Origin: Oscillospiraceae bacterium
GTDB lineage: Bacteria > Bacillota > Clostridia > Oscillospirales > Ruminococcaceae
Length of the DNA: 8,119 bases
Direction: 5' to 3'
Assembly: GCA_003453215.1 (NCBI GenBank)
Contig: DMMB01000015.1
Span: 1-8,119, forward strand
How positions within the stretch are numbered: the first letter of the stretch is position 1; each line of letters opens with the position of its first letter. Positions 6,101-8,119 of this stretch are shown in pieces. The notes under the pieces are model-generated. The model had not been told where the DNA came from, did no database searches, and was given only the letters and a program-made list of their open reading frames with translations. A program made the position numbers and the translations under genes.

Positions 6101-6126
6101 TAGCAGAGAATAGAGGATAGAGATAG
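6101..6126 (+). promoter_or_regulatory. Heptad NAG repeats, candidate HutP site overlapping the hutP ribosome binding site
   Basis: Three tandem heptads, CAGAGAA, TAGAGGA and TAGAGAT (6104-6124), place CAG, UAG and UAG exactly four bases apart; a second register of GAG triplets (6106, 6113, 6120) has the same spacing. Further UAGs lie at 6101 and 6124. Bacillus HutP binds three NAG triplets in this spacing. The only plausible Shine-Dalgarno sequence of hutP, GAGGA (6113-6117), lies inside the array, so bound HutP should block translation of its own gene. Confidence 0.55.
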
Positions 6127-6127
6127 C

Positions 6128-6568
6128 ATGAACTACGAGAATTACATCTACCAGCAGCCCATCGATCCCACACGGCAGGCCATCCTGCTTGCCATGACCC
6201 AAAGCATGGAGCAAGAGAAAGAAATGATCCGGGAGCTGCAAGGCATGGGCGTCAAATGCGTCGCCACCATGGCGTCTGGATTCAATTTCGACATTAGCCC
6301 CAAGCTGGTCAACAATTTGGTGGGTGCTTGCCTCAATGCGAACATCATTGAGAAGAAAAAAGCCCACATCCACCCGGTGGTGCACGCCCTGCATGAGGCC
6401 ATGGATGCCGCCCGTGTCACCCGGGAAATCTCGCAGAACTGTCGTCTCAAGGTTAGTGTTGTTAGATACGAGGACCAGATCTCTATCAGCATCTACGGTG
6501 ATATTGCCATTCATGAGCTTTCCGCCCACAAAACCGTCGGCGTCGGCTTCCAGATTCTTGGAGAGTAA
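6128..6568 (+). CDS. hutP: HutP-family histidine-dependent RNA-binding antiterminator
   Basis: In Bacillus, HutP is a hexamer that, with L-histidine and Mg2+, binds NAG triplets in the hut leader and prevents termination. This protein is 146 residues, against 148 in B. subtilis. Aligned by eye, HPVVHALHEAM (82-92) matches the HALYHATMEAL segment, so His82 and His86 stand for the metal ligands His73 and His77; LKVSVVR (107-113) and ISISIYGDI (118-126) match the core strands; HKTVGVG (134-140) matches HETFGVG, giving His134 for His138. All three metal/histidine-site residues are thus kept, while the N-terminal half is divergent. The start ATG has only an internal GAGGA site (6113-6117), embedded in NAG repeats. 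No histidine-degradation gene is visible nearby; neighbours are a peptidase and an EamA transporter, so it probably senses histidine to control transport or peptide use. Family assignment is strong; target and ligand are inferred. Confidence 0.88.
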   Translation: MNYENYIYQQPIDPTRQAILLAMTQSMEQEKEMIRELQGMGVKCVATMASGFNFDISPKLVNNLVGACLNANIIEKKKAHIHPVVHALHEAMDAARVTREISQNCRLKVSVVRYEDQISISIYGDIAIHELSAHKTVGVGFQILGE

Positions 6569-6596
6569 AATCCTTAAAAATCTGGAGATCTTTTGC

Positions 6597-7469
6597 ATGA
6601 AAAAAAGTTTGCTTCTTTGTATCATTGCCGCTGCTGGCTTTGGCATTGCTCCCACCGTTCTGCAGTTGGCCATTCAGGCCGGCGTTTCGCAGGTCACCTG
6701 CGTTCTGTTCAATAATGTTCTGATGATGCTGGTCTGCCTTGTGATGTGTCTGGCCGGCCATCACAGTCTGCGCATCCCCGGCAAAAAGGTGATTCCTTTA
6801 CTGCTGATGGGCGCTTGCGGCATGGGCTTTACTGTTTTTCTGCTCACCCTCAGCTATCAGTACATCGCGGTCGGTACCGCTACGGTTATCCAGTTCCTGT
6901 ATCCCGCTATTGTTACGGTAGCCTGTGCTATCTTTATGCACCGTCATCTGGGCAAATCGGCCTATCTTGCCATTGTGCTTTCCATTGCGGTCCTTTTGTT
7001 CATTTCGGTCATCGGCACCGGAGAGACCAGCTTCCAGCCTACTGGTATGCTGCTCGCCTTGGCTGCTGCCTTTACCTATTCGTTCTACATCTTTGGCAAC
7101 GAGTACTACGAGATCGGCGAGCTGCCCGTATGGAGCGCTGTATTCTACATGGCTACCTCCGCAGCGGTTGTCTTTGCCATCATTAATATTGTAAGCGGCC
7201 AGTTTACACTGCCGCCTACCGGTGCAGCGGCGGGCTTTATGGTTGGCGCTGCAGCCATTTCCTGCCTCAGCTTCTTGCTGCTCAATATCGGCATCGCCGG
7301 TGTGGGCGCAGCGCAGGCTTCCTTTGCCACCCTCATCGAACCGATTGCGGCCGTTATCTGCGGCGTTATCGTGCTGAATGAAAAAGTGACACTCTTTACC
7401 ATTATTGGTATTGTGCTTATCCTGCTGTCGGTTTGGGTCAATTCCATGCCGTCCAAGGAAAAAGCCTGA
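6597..7469 (+). CDS. EamA/DMT-superfamily transporter
   Basis: A 290-residue inner-membrane protein with about ten hydrophobic segments and the two-repeat layout of EamA (DMT) carriers, many of which export amino acids or other metabolites. The first repeat contains SYQYIAVGTATVIQFLYPAI and the second GAAQASFATLIEPIAAVICG; both are the typical helix pairs of the family with a conserved Pro in the 'YPAI' and 'IEPI' positions. The frame is open further upstream, but this ATG was chosen because it follows the hutP stop by 28 bases, has GGAG at 6583-6586, and begins a proper membrane segment (MKKSLLLCIIAAAGFG). It is very probably co-transcribed with hutP. Export of histidine or a product of peptide breakdown would fit the context, but the substrate cannot be read from the sequence. 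Confidence 0.9.
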   Translation: MKKSLLLCIIAAAGFGIAPTVLQLAIQAGVSQVTCVLFNNVLMMLVCLVMCLAGHHSLRIPGKKVIPLLLMGACGMGFTVFLLTLSYQYIAVGTATVIQFLYPAIVTVACAIFMHRHLGKSAYLAIVLSIAVLLFISVIGTGETSFQPTGMLLALAAAFTYSFYIFGNEYYEIGELPVWSAVFYMATSAAVVFAIINIVSGQFTLPPTGAAAGFMVGAAAISCLSFLLLNIGIAGVGAAQASFATLIEPIAAVICGVIVLNEKVTLFTIIGIVLILLSVWVNSMPSKEKA

Positions 7470-7503
7470 TTACTCTATTACCCCCAGAAAGTGAGGGACC
7501 GCC

Positions 7504-7944
7504 ATGGGACCGCAAAATGAACAAAAGCTGCATCCGCTGCTCCTGCCCATCTGTGTGCTGGTGTGCGGCGGCGCCATGATCGGCGTCTTCCGCCTGCTTG
7601 GCAAGCTGGATAATTCCGTTCTGTATGGAACGGCTCTGGGCTGCGGCGCCTGTATTCTCAATCTACTCCTGCTGCGCTTTGCCATGAACCGCGCGGCGGC
7701 AGCAACTTCCCCGGAAGCAGCCCAGCAAATCGCCAAAGCCAGCGTTCCGCCGCGGCTGCTGCTGATCTGTGTTACCTTTTACCTCGGTTTCACTCTGCCC
7801 GTATTTAATCCCATTGCTGTGGTGGTTCCGTTTATCTTCCCGCGCCTTTCCGCCCTGCTGCTGCAGGGGGTGGCGCCGTCCTTCCGCTTCCTGCGCAATA
7901 AGGCCGCTGATGTAAAGCAGGCCTTCGAAGACGAGGATCTTTAA
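7504..7944 (+). CDS. Small membrane protein resembling ATP synthase subunit I (AtpI-like)
   Basis: A 146-residue protein with about four membrane segments (12-33, 37-60, 84-102, 103-122) and an acidic C-terminal tail (FEDEDL). The pattern LGKLDNSVLYGTALGCGACILNLLL, an Ala-rich linker at 63-82, then a helix pair ending in PFIFPRLS (109-116) resembles the AtpI-like proteins that precede the atp operon in clostridia, where they help rotor (c-ring) assembly or Mg2+ supply. This resemblance is from memory and moderate. GAGGG (7493-7497) lies six bases before the ATG. The 34-base gap after the EamA gene has no terminator, so read-through is possible. A terminator follows directly, so it is not joined to downstream atp genes, which is unusual for AtpI and lowers confidence. 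Confidence 0.55.
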   Translation: MGPQNEQKLHPLLLPICVLVCGGAMIGVFRLLGKLDNSVLYGTALGCGACILNLLLLRFAMNRAAAATSPEAAQQIAKASVPPRLLLICVTFYLGFTLPVFNPIAVVVPFIFPRLSALLLQGVAPSFRFLRNKAADVKQAFEDEDL

Positions 7945-7955
7945 AGAAGGACCCC

Positions 7956-8030
7956 GCAAAAGCCATATCCTATCTCTCTTTCCCCCCCGATATGTCGGTT
8001 CCCGGCAGTATCGGGGGCTTTTGCATTATT
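7956..8030 (+). terminator. Two-part terminator hairpin after the AtpI-like gene
   Basis: GCAAAAGCC (7956-7964) pairs perfectly with GGCTTTTGC (8016-8024). Inside it CCCGATA (7986-7992) pairs perfectly with TATCGGG (8009-8015), the 3' arms being contiguous. The following ATTATTT is only moderately T-rich. It starts about 12 bases after the stop codon. The near symmetry would let it act in both directions. Confidence 0.7.
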
Positions 8031-8040
8031 TGGCCCCTTT

Positions 8041-8108
8041 CCCCAGCCGGGGGTTTGCAGGGGCGCAGCCCTCGGCCGCGAAGCGGCCGGCAAGGACTTC
8101 GTCCTTGC
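8041..8108. repeat. String of four small perfect hairpins (possible intergenic repeat element)
   Basis: Four stem-loops follow one another: CCCC-AGCC-GGGG (8041-8052), GGGC-GCA-GCCC (8061-8071), CGGCCGC-GAA-GCGGCCG (8073-8089) and GCAAGGAC-TTC-GTCCTTGC (8090-8108). Three have triloops. Such clusters resemble REP/MITE-like intergenic repeats of gut clostridia. The window ends at 8119, so its full extent and any further copies cannot be seen. Confidence 0.55.
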
Positions 8109-8119
8109 TCGCCGAACCT

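Noticed and set aside
6324..6596. Upstream extension of the EamA gene to an ATG at 6324
   Set aside because: It would overlap most of hutP in another frame and add a non-membrane, low-complexity stretch; the ATG at 6597 has its own ribosome binding site and begins the first helix.
4802..6673. A 623-codon open frame on the minus strand
   Set aside because: It lies antisense to the M42 peptidase and hutP, both well-supported families. Its openness follows from their codon bias, its protein is low-complexity Gly/Asp/Ala, and it has no ribosome binding site.
1..8119. CRISPR arrays, tRNA or rRNA genes, insertion sequences, prophage genes
   Set aside because: No regularly spaced direct repeats, no tRNA cloverleaf or rRNA-like sequence, and no transposase or integrase frames were seen.

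Overview
The window looks like a chromosomal segment of a moderately high-GC Firmicute, probably a gut-type clostridium of the Oscillospiraceae/Ruminococcaceae kind. The clues are the strong AGGAGG-type ribosome binding sites, a clostridial-style LepA, HemW next to lepA, a DUF5058-type membrane protein, a HutP-family regulator and an AtpI-like small membrane protein. The genus cannot be fixed from the sequence alone.

Layout. (1) 1-974, minus strand: hemW, a radical-SAM heme chaperone cut by the left window edge. (2) 975-1103: a short divergent control region with an extended -10 promoter facing each way. (3) 1104-2909: lepA (elongation factor 4), closed by a rho-independent terminator. (4) 2910-3446: a 537-base gap with no gene. 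Its second half is a structured 5' leader ending in an intrinsic terminator (3291-3350) placed before the next operon. (5) 3447-5998: two small multi-pass membrane proteins (a DUF5058-type protein and an unnamed partner) and an M42-family metallo-aminopeptidase with all its metal ligands. (6) 6128-7469: a HutP-family, histidine-dependent RNA-binding antiterminator, then an EamA-type transporter. (7) 7504-7944: an AtpI-like small membrane protein, then a two-part terminator and a string of perfect small hairpins (8041-8108) at the right edge.

How it may work together. HutP is known from Bacillus subtilis, where with L-histidine and Mg2+ it binds NAG triplets spaced by four bases and opens a terminator in the hut leader. 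Here no histidine-degradation gene is visible; hutP sits beside a putative two-part permease, a peptidase and an exporter-like protein. Two leaders carry HutP-like signals. Before hutP itself, three tandem seven-base repeats give exactly the NAG-N4-NAG-N4-NAG pattern and overlap its ribosome binding site, which suggests autoregulation. Before the permease/peptidase genes, a weaker NAG series runs into the 5' arm of the terminator, which suggests antitermination. The two leaders also share the 10-mer TTATGCTCTC and the 8-mer AGCAGAGA. My main proposal is therefore a histidine-responsive, HutP-controlled uptake, peptidase and export module distinct from the classical hut operon. The sequence elements are seen directly; the regulation and substrate are inference.
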